A stretch of DNA of 19,575 nt. It comes from Actinomycetales bacterium (lineage in GTDB: Bacteria > Actinomycetota > Actinomycetes > Actinomycetales > BWSM-131). The translations under genes and the position numbers were made by a program. Below, in pieces: positions 13,334 through 19,575 of this stretch (positions are counted from its first letter, which is position 1; every line of letters starts with the position of its first letter). The DNA is taken from the NCBI GenBank assembly GCA_030149025.1, contig JASBSH010000225.1, positions 1 through 19,575 on the forward strand, given 5' to 3'. The notes under the pieces are model-generated. The model was not told where the DNA came from, made no database searches, and was given only the letters and a program-made list of their open reading frames with translations.

Positions 13334-14710
13334 ATGGTGTGGCCGGTGATCGACAATACCCGGCAGGCACTGCGGGTCGCGGTGATCGGCGCCGGGCCCA
13401 GCGGCGCCTACGCCGTCCAGGCTCTGTGCAACGCAACGAACCGGGCAGGTCCCGTCGAGGTCGACGTCTTCGACCGGCTGCCCACGCCCTACGGGCTCGT
13501 GCGCTACGGAGTCGCGCCCGACCACGTGAAGATGAAGTCGGTGATCGGCTCCCTGCGCCAGATGTACCGGCACGCGCAGGTCCGGTTCCTCGGCAACGTC
13601 CAGGTCGGCCAGGACCTCAGCATCGATGACCTGCGGCATTACTACGACGCCGTCCTCCTGGCGGTGGGTGCGGCGGTGGACCGCAGGCTCGGCATCCCTG
13701 GCGAGGACCTGCCCGGCAGCCACTCGGCCACCGACTTCGTCTCCTGGTACAGCGGGCACCCCGACGTCGCGCCCGAGCGGTTCACGCTCGATGCCACGAG
13801 CGTGGTCGTCATCGGAGTCGGGAACGTCGCGCTGGACGTGGCGCGTGTCCTGGCCAAGAGCGCCGGGGAGCTCGAGAGCACCGACATCCCACCCCGAGTG
13901 CTCGACGCGCTCGCGGACAGCCGGATCACCGACATCCACATCCTCGGCAGGCGCGGCCCAGCCCAGGCCAAGTTCACGAGCAAGGAGCTGGCCGAGCTCG
14001 GAGTACTGGCGAACGCGGACGTCACCGTCCGCCCCGAGGACCTGGTCCTGAACGACGCCGACGCCGCCGCTGTCGAGGACAGCCCGGTGCTGCGTCGCAA
14101 CCTCGCGACGTTGCGGTCCTGGGCCGGCCGGCCGCTGCAGGGCCGGCCGCGCCGCATCCACCTGAGGTTCTTCGCTCGCCCGGTGGAGCTGACCGGCACC
14201 GACCACGTCACCGGCATCCGGGTGGAGCGGACCGCGGTCGACCAGGCGGGCAACGCGGTGGGCACCGGGCAGAGGGACGAGATCGAGGCCCAGTTGGTAC
14301 TGCGCTCGATCGGGTACCGCGGACGGCCGATCGCCGGTGTGCCGTTCGACGAGGAGAGCGGCGTCGTCCCGAACGACGGTGGCCGGGTGGTGGACGGCCG
14401 AACGCCCGTCCCGGGCCTGTACGTCGCCGGCTGGATCAAGCGGGGGCCGACCGGGATCATCGGCACGAACAAGCGCGACGCCGCCGAGACCGTCGCCGCC
14501 GTGCTCGAGGACGCCCCGCACCTGCGGCGCGCCGCCAAGCGCCACCGCGACGCGGTCCTGGCCGCGCTCCACCGCCGCGGCGTCCACGTCGTGCCATGGG
14601 AGGGCTGGGAGGCCATCGACGCCGCCGAGCTGGCGCTCGGCGCCCAGTTCGGCCGCGGCCGCGTGAAGATCCACGATCGCGTCGAGCTGCTGTCCGCGGC
14701 ACGCGGCTGA
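13334..14710 (+). CDS. fprA: FprA-type NADPH-ferredoxin reductase (adrenodoxin reductase family)
   Basis: 458 residues, close to mycobacterial FprA (about 456). It is an FAD enzyme that moves electrons from NADPH to ferredoxin. RVAVIGAGPSGAYAVQAL carries the FAD-binding GxGxxG (19-24). Next comes PTPYGLVRYGVAPDH, a family signature. SVVVIGVGNVALDVARVL is the NADPH-binding fold, and VAGWIKRGPTGIIGTNKRDA is the C-terminal FAD contact region. Either the ATG at 13334 or a GTG at 13346 could be the start; TTGACA at 13309-13314 with CATGGT at 13333-13338 would suit a leaderless start at 13346. No iron box precedes it. A link to iron-sulfur or P450 metabolism is general knowledge of the family, not visible here. 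Confidence 0.93.
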   Translation: MVWPVIDNTRQALRVAVIGAGPSGAYAVQALCNATNRAGPVEVDVFDRLPTPYGLVRYGVAPDHVKMKSVIGSLRQMYRHAQVRFLGNVQVGQDLSIDDLRHYYDAVLLAVGAAVDRRLGIPGEDLPGSHSATDFVSWYSGHPDVAPERFTLDATSVVVIGVGNVALDVARVLAKSAGELESTDIPPRVLDALADSRITDIHILGRRGPAQAKFTSKELAELGVLANADVTVRPEDLVLNDADAAAVEDSPVLRRNLATLRSWAGRPLQGRPRRIHLRFFARPVELTGTDHVTGIRVERTAVDQAGNAVGTGQRDEIEAQLVLRSIGYRGRPIAGVPFDEESGVVPNDGGRVVDGRTPVPGLYVAGWIKRGPTGIIGTNKRDAAETVAAVLEDAPHLRRAAKRHRDAVLAALHRRGVHVVPWEGWEAIDAAELALGAQFGRGRVKIHDRVELLSAARG

Positions 14711-14723
14711 CCCGTACCGCCCG

Positions 14724-15140
14724 TCACCCGACGCGGGCCAGCCGGTCGGCGAACGCCCGGGCCGCTGCACCGGGGTCGTCCGCTTGCGTGATCGCCCGAA
14801 CCACGACCACCCGGCGCGCGCCCGCGTCCAGCACGTCGGCCAGGTTCGCCAGGTCGATGCCGCCGATCGCGAACCACGGCCTCGCCGTCCCGCTGCCCGC
14901 CGCGTGCCGCACCAGGCCCAGTCCGGCCGCCGGCCGCCCCGGCTTGGTCGGGGTCGCCCACGTCGGTCCGACGCAGAAGTAGTCCACGTCGCCGTCCGCC
15001 ATCGCCGCGTCAGCCTGCTCCGGCGAGTGTGTGGACCGGCCGATCGCGACGGGCGGCCCGACGAACCGGCGCGCCTCCGATGGCTTCAGGTCGTCCTGCC
15101 CGACGTGCAGGACGGCGGTCCCCGCGACGGCGGCAACGTC
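14724..15140 (-). pseudogene. thiE: Thiamine-phosphate synthase ThiE, N-terminal third missing
   Basis: Reading from the minus strand, recognisable ThiE begins at DVAAVAGTAVLHVGQDDL (about 15140) and continues through IGRSTHSPEQADAA, YFCVGPTWATPTKPG and WFAIGGIDLANLADVLDAGARRVVVV to TGA at 14726-14724. That is about 139 residues, against about 210 for complete ThiE. The missing part includes the first strands, with the LRxK and NDR substrate-binding motifs. Bases past 15150 belong to another element (a TPP riboswitch remnant on the plus strand), so the N-terminal coding part was deleted and not just frameshifted. The open frame continuing upstream runs antisense through dsbA and is not ThiE. 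Thiamine-phosphate synthase activity is not expected. Confidence 0.8.
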
Positions 15141-15152
15141 GGTGTCAGTCGC

Positions 15153-15193
15153 CGACCGTCGAACCTGATCCGGGTCATGCCGGCGAAGGGAGG
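15153..15193 (+). promoter_or_regulatory. 3' half of a TPP riboswitch plus Shine-Dalgarno (truncated)
   Basis: CGACCGTCGAACCTGATCCG (15153-15172) followed by GGTCATGCCGGCGAAGGGAG (15173-15192) is the conserved 3' part of the thiamine pyrophosphate (THI-box) aptamer. The 5' part, with the CTGAGA pyrimidine-sensing loop, is absent: bases before about 15150 are thiE coding sequence on the other strand. The remaining RNA could not bind TPP normally. GGGAGG at 15188-15193 would still serve as a ribosome-binding site for GTG 15201. Confidence 0.85.
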
Positions 15194-15200
15194 CTCCGGC

Positions 15201-15272
15201 GTGGACGTCGTGGTGATCGGCGAGAAATCGATCGAGCGGAATTGCTTGAGACCGCAACGAGTTGACGATGAC
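15201..15272 (+). pseudogene. Remnant of thiO start codons joined in frame to dsbA
   Basis: GTG 15201 lies seven bases after the GGGAGG site and reads MDVVVIGE, which fits the first residues of an FAD-dependent glycine oxidase ThiO (usually xVVVIGGG...). ThiO is the expected gene behind a TPP riboswitch divergent from thiE. After eight codons the similarity stops, and the frame continues EKSIERNCLRPQRVDDD straight into ATG 15273 of the DsbA-like gene without a stop. Eight codons are few, so the ThiO assignment rests mainly on the context. Confidence 0.55.
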
Positions 15273-15995
15273 ATGCTGATCGAGATCTGGTCCGACGTCG
15301 TCTGTCCCTGGTGCTACATCGGCAAGCGCCGGCTCGAGGCCGCCCTCGAGACCTTCGCCCACTCCGACCAGGTGGAGATCCGCTACCGCAGCTTCCAGCT
15401 CGACCCGAGGGCGACCCGGTCGCTCCCCGACGACGAGCCGGGCGTGGCGAAGCACCTCGCCGGCAAGTACGGCATGAGCATCGTGCAGGCCGAGGAGATG
15501 GTGGAGCACGTGACGAGGACAGCGGCCGGTGAGGGCCTGGAGTTCCACCAGGACCAGTGCCGCGGCCGCGACACGATGGACGCCCACCGGCTGCTGCACG
15601 CCGCGTTCTCCACTGGCGGCCAGCAGCTGCAGGGCGCCGTCAAGGAACGCTTCCTGCGCGCGTACTTCACCGAGGGGCAGCGCATCGACGACCAGGACGT
15701 TCTGCGCGGCCTCGCGGTCGACGGCGGGCTCGACGCCGACCTCGTCGACGCCGTGCTGGCCGGCGACCGCTACGCCGAGGACGTCCGCGCCGACCAGGCC
15801 GACGCCGCGTCCCTCGGCGCAAACGGCGTGCCCTTCTTCGTCGTCGACCGCCGCTTCGGCGTCTCCGGCGCCCAGCCGGTCGAGGTGTTCAGCCAGCTCC
15901 TGGAGCAGGCCTGGTCCCAGCGTCAGCCGATCACCGTGCTCGCCGGCAACAGCAACGGAGCCGACGCCTGCGGCCCGGACGGCTGCGCCGTCTGA
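15273..15995 (+). CDS. DsbA family oxidoreductase, FrnE-like
   Basis: 240 residues from ATG 15273. The thioredoxin-fold start MLIEIWSDVVCPWCYIGKRRLE contains the CPWC active site (11-14). A helical insertion (about 45-150, with EFHQDQCRGRDTMDAHRLLHAA) and the cis-proline GVPFFVVDRR (Pro187) follow. The tail DACGPDGCAV is typical of cytosolic FrnE-like proteins. There is no signal peptide, so it probably acts on thiols in the cytoplasm. No good Shine-Dalgarno precedes this ATG. The frame is also open from GTG 15201, which has one, so translation may start there and add 24 residues. It took the place of thiO in a deleted thiamine locus. Confidence 0.9.
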   Translation: MLIEIWSDVVCPWCYIGKRRLEAALETFAHSDQVEIRYRSFQLDPRATRSLPDDEPGVAKHLAGKYGMSIVQAEEMVEHVTRTAAGEGLEFHQDQCRGRDTMDAHRLLHAAFSTGGQQLQGAVKERFLRAYFTEGQRIDDQDVLRGLAVDGGLDADLVDAVLAGDRYAEDVRADQADAASLGANGVPFFVVDRRFGVSGAQPVEVFSQLLEQAWSQRQPITVLAGNSNGADACGPDGCAV

Positions 15996-16006
15996 CTGCT
16001 CCCCAT

Positions 16007-16068
16007 CTTTGGCGGGTTTCCGTGGTGTCAAAGGCCGCGGACACCCCGGAAACCCACCAGAGATCGCG
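16007..16068. repeat. 62-bp palindromic repeat, copy A
   Basis: GGGTTTCCGTGGTGTC and GACACCCCGGAAACCC form the arms of an imperfect palindrome. It agrees with copy B (17951-18012) at 50 of 62 positions without gaps and in the same orientation. It begins 12 bases after the dsbA stop and may act as its terminator. Confidence 0.85.
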
Positions 16069-16098
16069 TCGGGTGAGCCGCGCGGCAGGATGTGACCC

Positions 16099-17940
16099 AT
16101 GCCGCTTACCTCTACCCGTCCTGAGCTGGCCGGCGACTTCGGCATGGTGACGTCCACGCACTGGCTCGCCACGCAGACCGGGATGTCCGTCCTCGAACGG
16201 GGCGGCAACGCCTTCGACGCCGCGGTCGCAGCCGGTTTCGTGCTCCAGGTGGTCGAACCGCACCTCAACGGCCCGGGCGGGGACCTGCCCGTCGTGCTGT
16301 GGTCGCAGGCCGACCAGCGGGTCCACGTGGTGTGCTGCCAGGGGACGGCACCGGCCGCGGCGACGATCGAGGCGTTCACCGACCTCGGGCTCCGCACCGT
16401 CCCGGGCACGGGGCTGCTCGCCGCCACCGTCCCCGGCGCGTTCGGCGGCTGGCTCACGATGCTCCAGCGCTGGGGCACCTGGTCCGTGCGCGACGTCCTC
16501 GAGCCCGCGATCGCCTTCGCGCGCCACGGCGCGCCGGTCCTGCCCCGAGTGTCGGCGACGATCGACGCGATGGCGAGCACGTTCGTCGAGGAGTGGACGA
16601 CGTCAGCCGCGGTCTACCTGGAGGGTGCGGGTGCGCCGTCCCCCTGGTCCCGGTTGCGGCTGACGACGCTCGCCGACACGTACGCGCGGGTCGTACGCGA
16701 GGCGGAAGCCGCGGGCACGGACCGGGACGCGCAGGTCGACGCCGCGCTGGCCGCCTGGTACCGCGGGTTCGTCGCCGAGGCGGTCGACGCGTTCTGTCGC
16801 ACGACGAAATGGCTGGACACGTCGGGGGAGCGGCACGGCGGCCTGCTGACCGGCACGGACATGGCCGGGTGGCGGCCCACGGTGGAGGAGCCGGTCAGCG
16901 CCTCCTACCGGGACACGACCGTCTGCAAGACCGGCCCGTGGGGGCAGGGGCCGGTGATGCTGCAGCAGCTGCGGCTGCTGGAGGCGGTCGGGCTGCCCGA
17001 CCAGCTCGATGACGGCGACCCGGCCTGGCCGCACACGGTCCTGGAGGTGATGAAGCTCGCCTTCGCCGACCGCGACGCCTGGTACGGGGACCCCGACTTC
17101 GCCGATGTCCCGATCGAGGCCCTGCTCAGCGACGAGTACACCGCCGAGCGAGCGCGGCTCGTTGACCCGGGCAGTGCGAGCAGCGAGCAGCGCCCGGGTT
17201 CACCCGTGGGCCGCGAGCCGAGGATGCCCGAGCCGGAGCCGGTCGACGTGCTGGCCGGTGCGCCGCGTCGGGGCCGTGAGGGTGTGGGGGAGCCGACGGT
17301 CCGCAAGGACGAGGCGCTCGGCGAGGAGGTGCCGAAGGTCGAGCTCGAGGGCGACACGGTGCACCTCGACGTCGTCGACCGGTGGGGCAACGTGGTGGCG
17401 GCGACGCCGAGCGGTGCGTGGCTGCAGTCCTCACCGGTGGTCCCCGAGCTGGGCTTCCCGCTGGGTACCCGCGCGCAGATGTTCTGGCTGGAACCGGGGT
17501 TGGCGTCGTCCTTGCGTCCCGGCGCCCGACCGCGTACCACGTTGTCGCCGTCCCTCGCGCTGCGCGACGGCCGGCCGTGGCTGGCGTGGGGCACGCCGGG
17601 CGGTGACCAGCAGGACATGTGGTCGCTGATGGTGGCGTTGCGGGTTCTGCACGGTCCGCGCGGTGTGGAGCAGTCGCTGCAGGCGGCGATCGACGCGCCG
17701 ATGCTGCACTCCGAGCACCCGATCAGCTCGTTCTATCCCCGTGTGCCGCAGCGCAACGTGGCGGTGCTGGAGGACCGGTGGCCGCAGGCGACCCTCGACG
17801 CGTTGCGGCGGTTGGGGCACGACGTGCGCATCGTCGACGGCTGGTCCTTGGGGCGTGTCACGGCCGTCTCCCGGGACGGCGAGTGGTTGCGCGCCGCTGC
17901 CAGCGCCCGTGGCGCGCAGTGCTACGCCGCCGGCCGCTGA
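16099..17940 (+). CDS. Gamma-glutamyltransferase family protein (Ntn hydrolase)
   Basis: 613 residues from ATG 16099. The N-terminal GMVTSTHWLATQTGMSVLERGGNAFDAAVAAGFVLQVVEPHLNGPGGD is the GGT-family large-subunit start. The self-cleavage site is GDTVHLDVVDRWGNVV, with Thr420 as the expected nucleophile, and the oxyanion Gly pair is GTPGGDQQD (501-502). The usual second Thr is Val421. No signal peptide is present, unlike periplasmic GGTs, so it is more like cytosolic family members such as oxamate amidohydrolases; the substrate is unknown. Residues about 355-395 form a Pro/Glu/Arg-rich stretch before the cleavage site. It stands alone between two 62-bp palindromic repeats. Confidence 0.88.
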   Translation: MPLTSTRPELAGDFGMVTSTHWLATQTGMSVLERGGNAFDAAVAAGFVLQVVEPHLNGPGGDLPVVLWSQADQRVHVVCCQGTAPAAATIEAFTDLGLRTVPGTGLLAATVPGAFGGWLTMLQRWGTWSVRDVLEPAIAFARHGAPVLPRVSATIDAMASTFVEEWTTSAAVYLEGAGAPSPWSRLRLTTLADTYARVVREAEAAGTDRDAQVDAALAAWYRGFVAEAVDAFCRTTKWLDTSGERHGGLLTGTDMAGWRPTVEEPVSASYRDTTVCKTGPWGQGPVMLQQLRLLEAVGLPDQLDDGDPAWPHTVLEVMKLAFADRDAWYGDPDFADVPIEALLSDEYTAERARLVDPGSASSEQRPGSPVGREPRMPEPEPVDVLAGAPRRGREGVGEPTVRKDEALGEEVPKVELEGDTVHLDVVDRWGNVVAATPSGAWLQSSPVVPELGFPLGTRAQMFWLEPGLASSLRPGARPRTTLSPSLALRDGRPWLAWGTPGGDQQDMWSLMVALRVLHGPRGVEQSLQAAIDAPMLHSEHPISSFYPRVPQRNVAVLEDRWPQATLDALRRLGHDVRIVDGWSLGRVTAVSRDGEWLRAAASARGAQCYAAGR

Positions 17941-17950
17941 CCGACCCGAC

Positions 17951-18012
17951 CTCTGGAGGGTTTCCGTGGTGTCGAAGGCAGTTGAAGCCACGGAAACCCT
18001 CTAGAGATCGCA
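17951..18012. repeat. 62-bp palindromic repeat, copy B
   Basis: It has the same design as copy A: GGGTTTCCGTGG pairs with CCACGGAAACCC, and CTCTGGAG with CTCTAGAG makes the outer stem. It lies 10 bases after the GGT-family stop, so it could also end that transcript. The centre is the least conserved part, as expected for a repeat kept for its fold. Confidence 0.85.
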
Positions 18013-18070
18013 GGTGCTGCGACCAGGTGCCCGGCATGCGGTCCCCGCGGTCGTGCGGTAGGCCTGAGGC

Positions 18071-18388
18071 ATGACCGAGCAGAGCAGCGACAGCCAGCGG
18101 TACAGCCACCCCGCGGACGGTGCTGTGCCGGGCGAGGACGACATGCAGGTGGCGCCCGACGCGGCAATGACGGCCCACGCAGCGGCGGCTGGTGAGCCTG
18201 AGCAGGTGGACCCGGGCGGCTACCCGCACGCGCCGTCGCGCGATGTTCCGCGGCTGGAAACCGACCCCACCGGTACCGGACCCGACCACCCGCTGCCGCA
18301 GCCGGGCATGCCCGCCGCGCCCGGCGAGCACAACGCGCAGGTCGAACCCGCGCACGAGGCGGACCGGGTCGAGAAGGGCTCCGCCTGA
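18071..18388 (+). CDS. Small acidic, probably disordered protein (105 aa)
   Basis: I do not recognise a family. ATG 18071 opens 105 codons rich in Pro, Gly, Ala, Asp and Glu, with almost no long hydrophobic residues in a row, so it is probably disordered. PGEDDMQVAPDAA (about 22-34) and PGEHNAQVEPAHEA (about 84-97) are similar and suggest an old internal duplication. There is no signal peptide or membrane segment. GAGG close to the ATG is a poor Shine-Dalgarno. Codon bias supports coding; function is unknown. Confidence 0.6.
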   Translation: MTEQSSDSQRYSHPADGAVPGEDDMQVAPDAAMTAHAAAAGEPEQVDPGGYPHAPSRDVPRLETDPTGTGPDHPLPQPGMPAAPGEHNAQVEPAHEADRVEKGSA

Positions 18389-18414
18389 GGGGCTTTCGGC
18401 GCCCGCCGAAGCGG

Positions 18415-19365
18415 TCAGGGCATGAGGTCGCCGTCCGAGTCCAGGCGGGTGAGCACCTCGTCGTAGGTGAGCTGGCGCAGGTCGTCGCCCAGCTCGCCCC
18501 ACCGCCGGGGTGCGGCGACGGTCGGCCGCTCCCGCCCGCGCAGTGAGTACGGCGTGATCGTCGTTTTCGCGGAGTGGTTCTGGCTCCAGTCGAGCAGCAC
18601 CTTCCCGCGGCGCAGCGACTTGGTCATCGTCGCGGTGACGAGCTTGCCGTGCTCGCGGGCAAGCGCGTCGGCGAGCCGGCGCGCGTACTCGCGGACGTCG
18701 TCCGGGTCCTTGGCGCGAGCACGGCCACCGGCCCGAGCACGTCCGGTCGAGCCGCCGGACGGGAGGCCTCCATCCGGCAGCGGCGCGTACAGCTGCATCC
18801 CCTTTCCGCCGCTGGTGACGGGGACCGCCTCCATGCCGTCGTCCCCGAGCCGTTCGGCGACGATCCGGGCGAGCCAGGAGCACTCGGCCAGGCCGACGCC
18901 CTCGCCGGGGTCGAGGTCGACGACGAGCCGGTCCGGGTAGCCCGGCCGGCCGTTCCGGTCGACCCGCCACTGGGGCGTGTGCAGCTCGATCGCCGACAGG
19001 TTGCCCGCCCACACGAGCCCGGCGACGTCGTCCAGGAGCGGGAACGTGATCGTCGCGCGGCCAGACGAGGAGTCGCGCGGCGACGTCGGGATCCTCGCCG
19101 TCCGCACCCAGGCGGGGGCACCGGCCGGCACGTTCTTCTCGAAGAACTTCTCCGGGTCGGCGGTGCCGTGCGGCCAGCGGATGCGTGTGACCGGCCGGTC
19201 GGCGAGCTGGCGCAGCAGCGGCTCGCTCACCCGCACCAGGTAGTCGATCACCTCGGCCTTGGTCGTGCCGGTGGCGGGGAAGAGCACCTTCTCCAGGTTC
19301 GTCAGCCGGATCCGCCGTCCGGCCACCTCCACGACCTGGACGGTCTGCTCGCCGGGCCCTGCCAC
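18415..19365 (-). CDS. Stand-alone LigD-type polymerase (NHEJ primase-polymerase domain)
   Basis: 316 residues from GTG 19365. The fold begins RRIRLTNLEKVLFPATGTTKAEVIDYL. RWPHGTADPEKFFEKN and WAGNLSAIELHTPQW (His129) follow. The catalytic aspartates are in VVDLDPGEG (Asp150, Asp152) and VLLDWSQN (Asp259), and the nucleotide-binding TSGGKGMQLYAPL is at 184-196. This is the archaeo-eukaryotic-primase-like polymerase domain of DNA ligase D, used with Ku in non-homologous end joining. There is no ligase or phosphoesterase domain, as in mycobacterial stand-alone Prim-Pol/LigD-POL proteins. A Gly/Arg-rich insert (about 200-219) follows the SGGKG strand. Ku and ligase genes are not in the window. 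It is divergent from the DUF1697 gene. Confidence 0.92.
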   Translation of the reverse strand: MAGPGEQTVQVVEVAGRRIRLTNLEKVLFPATGTTKAEVIDYLVRVSEPLLRQLADRPVTRIRWPHGTADPEKFFEKNVPAGAPAWVRTARIPTSPRDSSSGRATITFPLLDDVAGLVWAGNLSAIELHTPQWRVDRNGRPGYPDRLVVDLDPGEGVGLAECSWLARIVAERLGDDGMEAVPVTSGGKGMQLYAPLPDGGLPSGGSTGRARAGGRARAKDPDDVREYARRLADALAREHGKLVTATMTKSLRRGKVLLDWSQNHSAKTTITPYSLRGRERPTVAAPRRWGELGDDLRQLTYDEVLTRLDSDGDLMP

Positions 19366-19443
19366 GGCGCCGACGCTACCGCGACCGGTGCCCGACGCTA
19401 GTGATCATGGACTCCCGCCTCCGTCCGGGGAGAGCATGTTTCC

Positions 19444-19575
19444 GTGGCGACCTATGTCGGGCTCCTGCGCGGGATCAACGTCGGCGGAAAGAACCGGGTC
19501 GCGATGCCCGACCTGCGCGGGGTCGTCGGGTCACTCGGCTACGGCGTCTTGGTCACGTACATCAACAGCGGCAAC
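19444..19575 (+). CDS. DUF1697 family protein, N-terminal part (3' end outside window)
   Basis: GTG 19444 reads ATYVGLLRGINVGGKNRVAM, then PDLRGVVGSLGYGVLVTYINSGN, the well-conserved beginning of DUF1697 proteins (LLRGINVGG...INSGN). 44 codons are visible before the window ends. GGGGAG at 19427-19432 is a Shine-Dalgarno about 11 bases upstream. The molecular function of the family is not established. Confidence 0.88.
   Translation, partial: MATYVGLLRGINVGGKNRVAMPDLRGVVGSLGYGVLVTYINSGN

Noticed and set aside
14724..16580. 618-codon minus-strand ORF continuous with thiE
   Set aside because: Only its last ~139 codons are ThiE. The rest is antisense to dsbA, the repeat and the GGT gene, and is open by chance in high-GC DNA.

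Overview
The window is chromosomal DNA from a high-GC actinobacterium. The evidence is strong G/C bias at third codon positions, frequent GTG/TTG starts, several apparently leaderless genes with a TANNNT box 6-8 bases before the start codon, and families typical of the phylum (citrate synthase 2 next to pdxH, IdeR/DtxR, FprA, stand-alone LigD polymerase domain, c-di-AMP riboswitch before an NlpC/P60 hydrolase). Family-level placement cannot be read from the sequence.

Layout. 1-719 is the end of a nitronate monooxygenase-like gene. 722-3040 (minus) is citrate synthase followed by serC, divergent from pdxH (3139-3870). 3871-4332 is a repeat- and structure-rich gap: two 46-bp palindromic repeats, a three-way-junction fold, and on the minus strand a 12-codon ORF behind an ideal Shine-Dalgarno. 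An EntS-like MFS exporter (4333-5604) is followed by an ideR homologue (5716-6417) that carries an in-frame amber stop at codon 32. Then come four 21-bp tandem repeats and an unrecognised 369-aa protein (6529-7638).

7771-11130 is the most unusual part. An Sfp-type phosphopantetheinyl transferase (minus) and a 901-aa adenylation / carrier / membrane acyltransferase-3 fusion (plus) diverge from one good IdeR/DtxR iron box at 8400-8418. The box overlaps the -10 elements of both genes. The two genes look like a compact, iron-controlled system that activates an acyl or aminoacyl group, loads it on a built-in carrier and hands it to a membrane transferase. The likely regulator of that box, IdeR, is encoded nearby but appears broken.

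11131-13333 holds a c-di-AMP (ydaO) riboswitch, a secreted NlpC/P60 hydrolase with a strong terminator, and an HNH endonuclease with a hairpin-rich leader. 13334-14710 is FprA. 14724-15272 is the scar of a thiamine locus: a thiE lacking its N-terminal part (minus), then the 3' half of a TPP riboswitch with a Shine-Dalgarno and eight thiO-like start codons (plus), in frame with a DsbA/FrnE-like gene (15273-15995). A gamma-glutamyltransferase-family gene (16099-17940) lies between two copies of a 62-bp palindromic repeat. The window ends with a small disordered protein, a LigD-type polymerase (minus), and the start of a DUF1697 gene.
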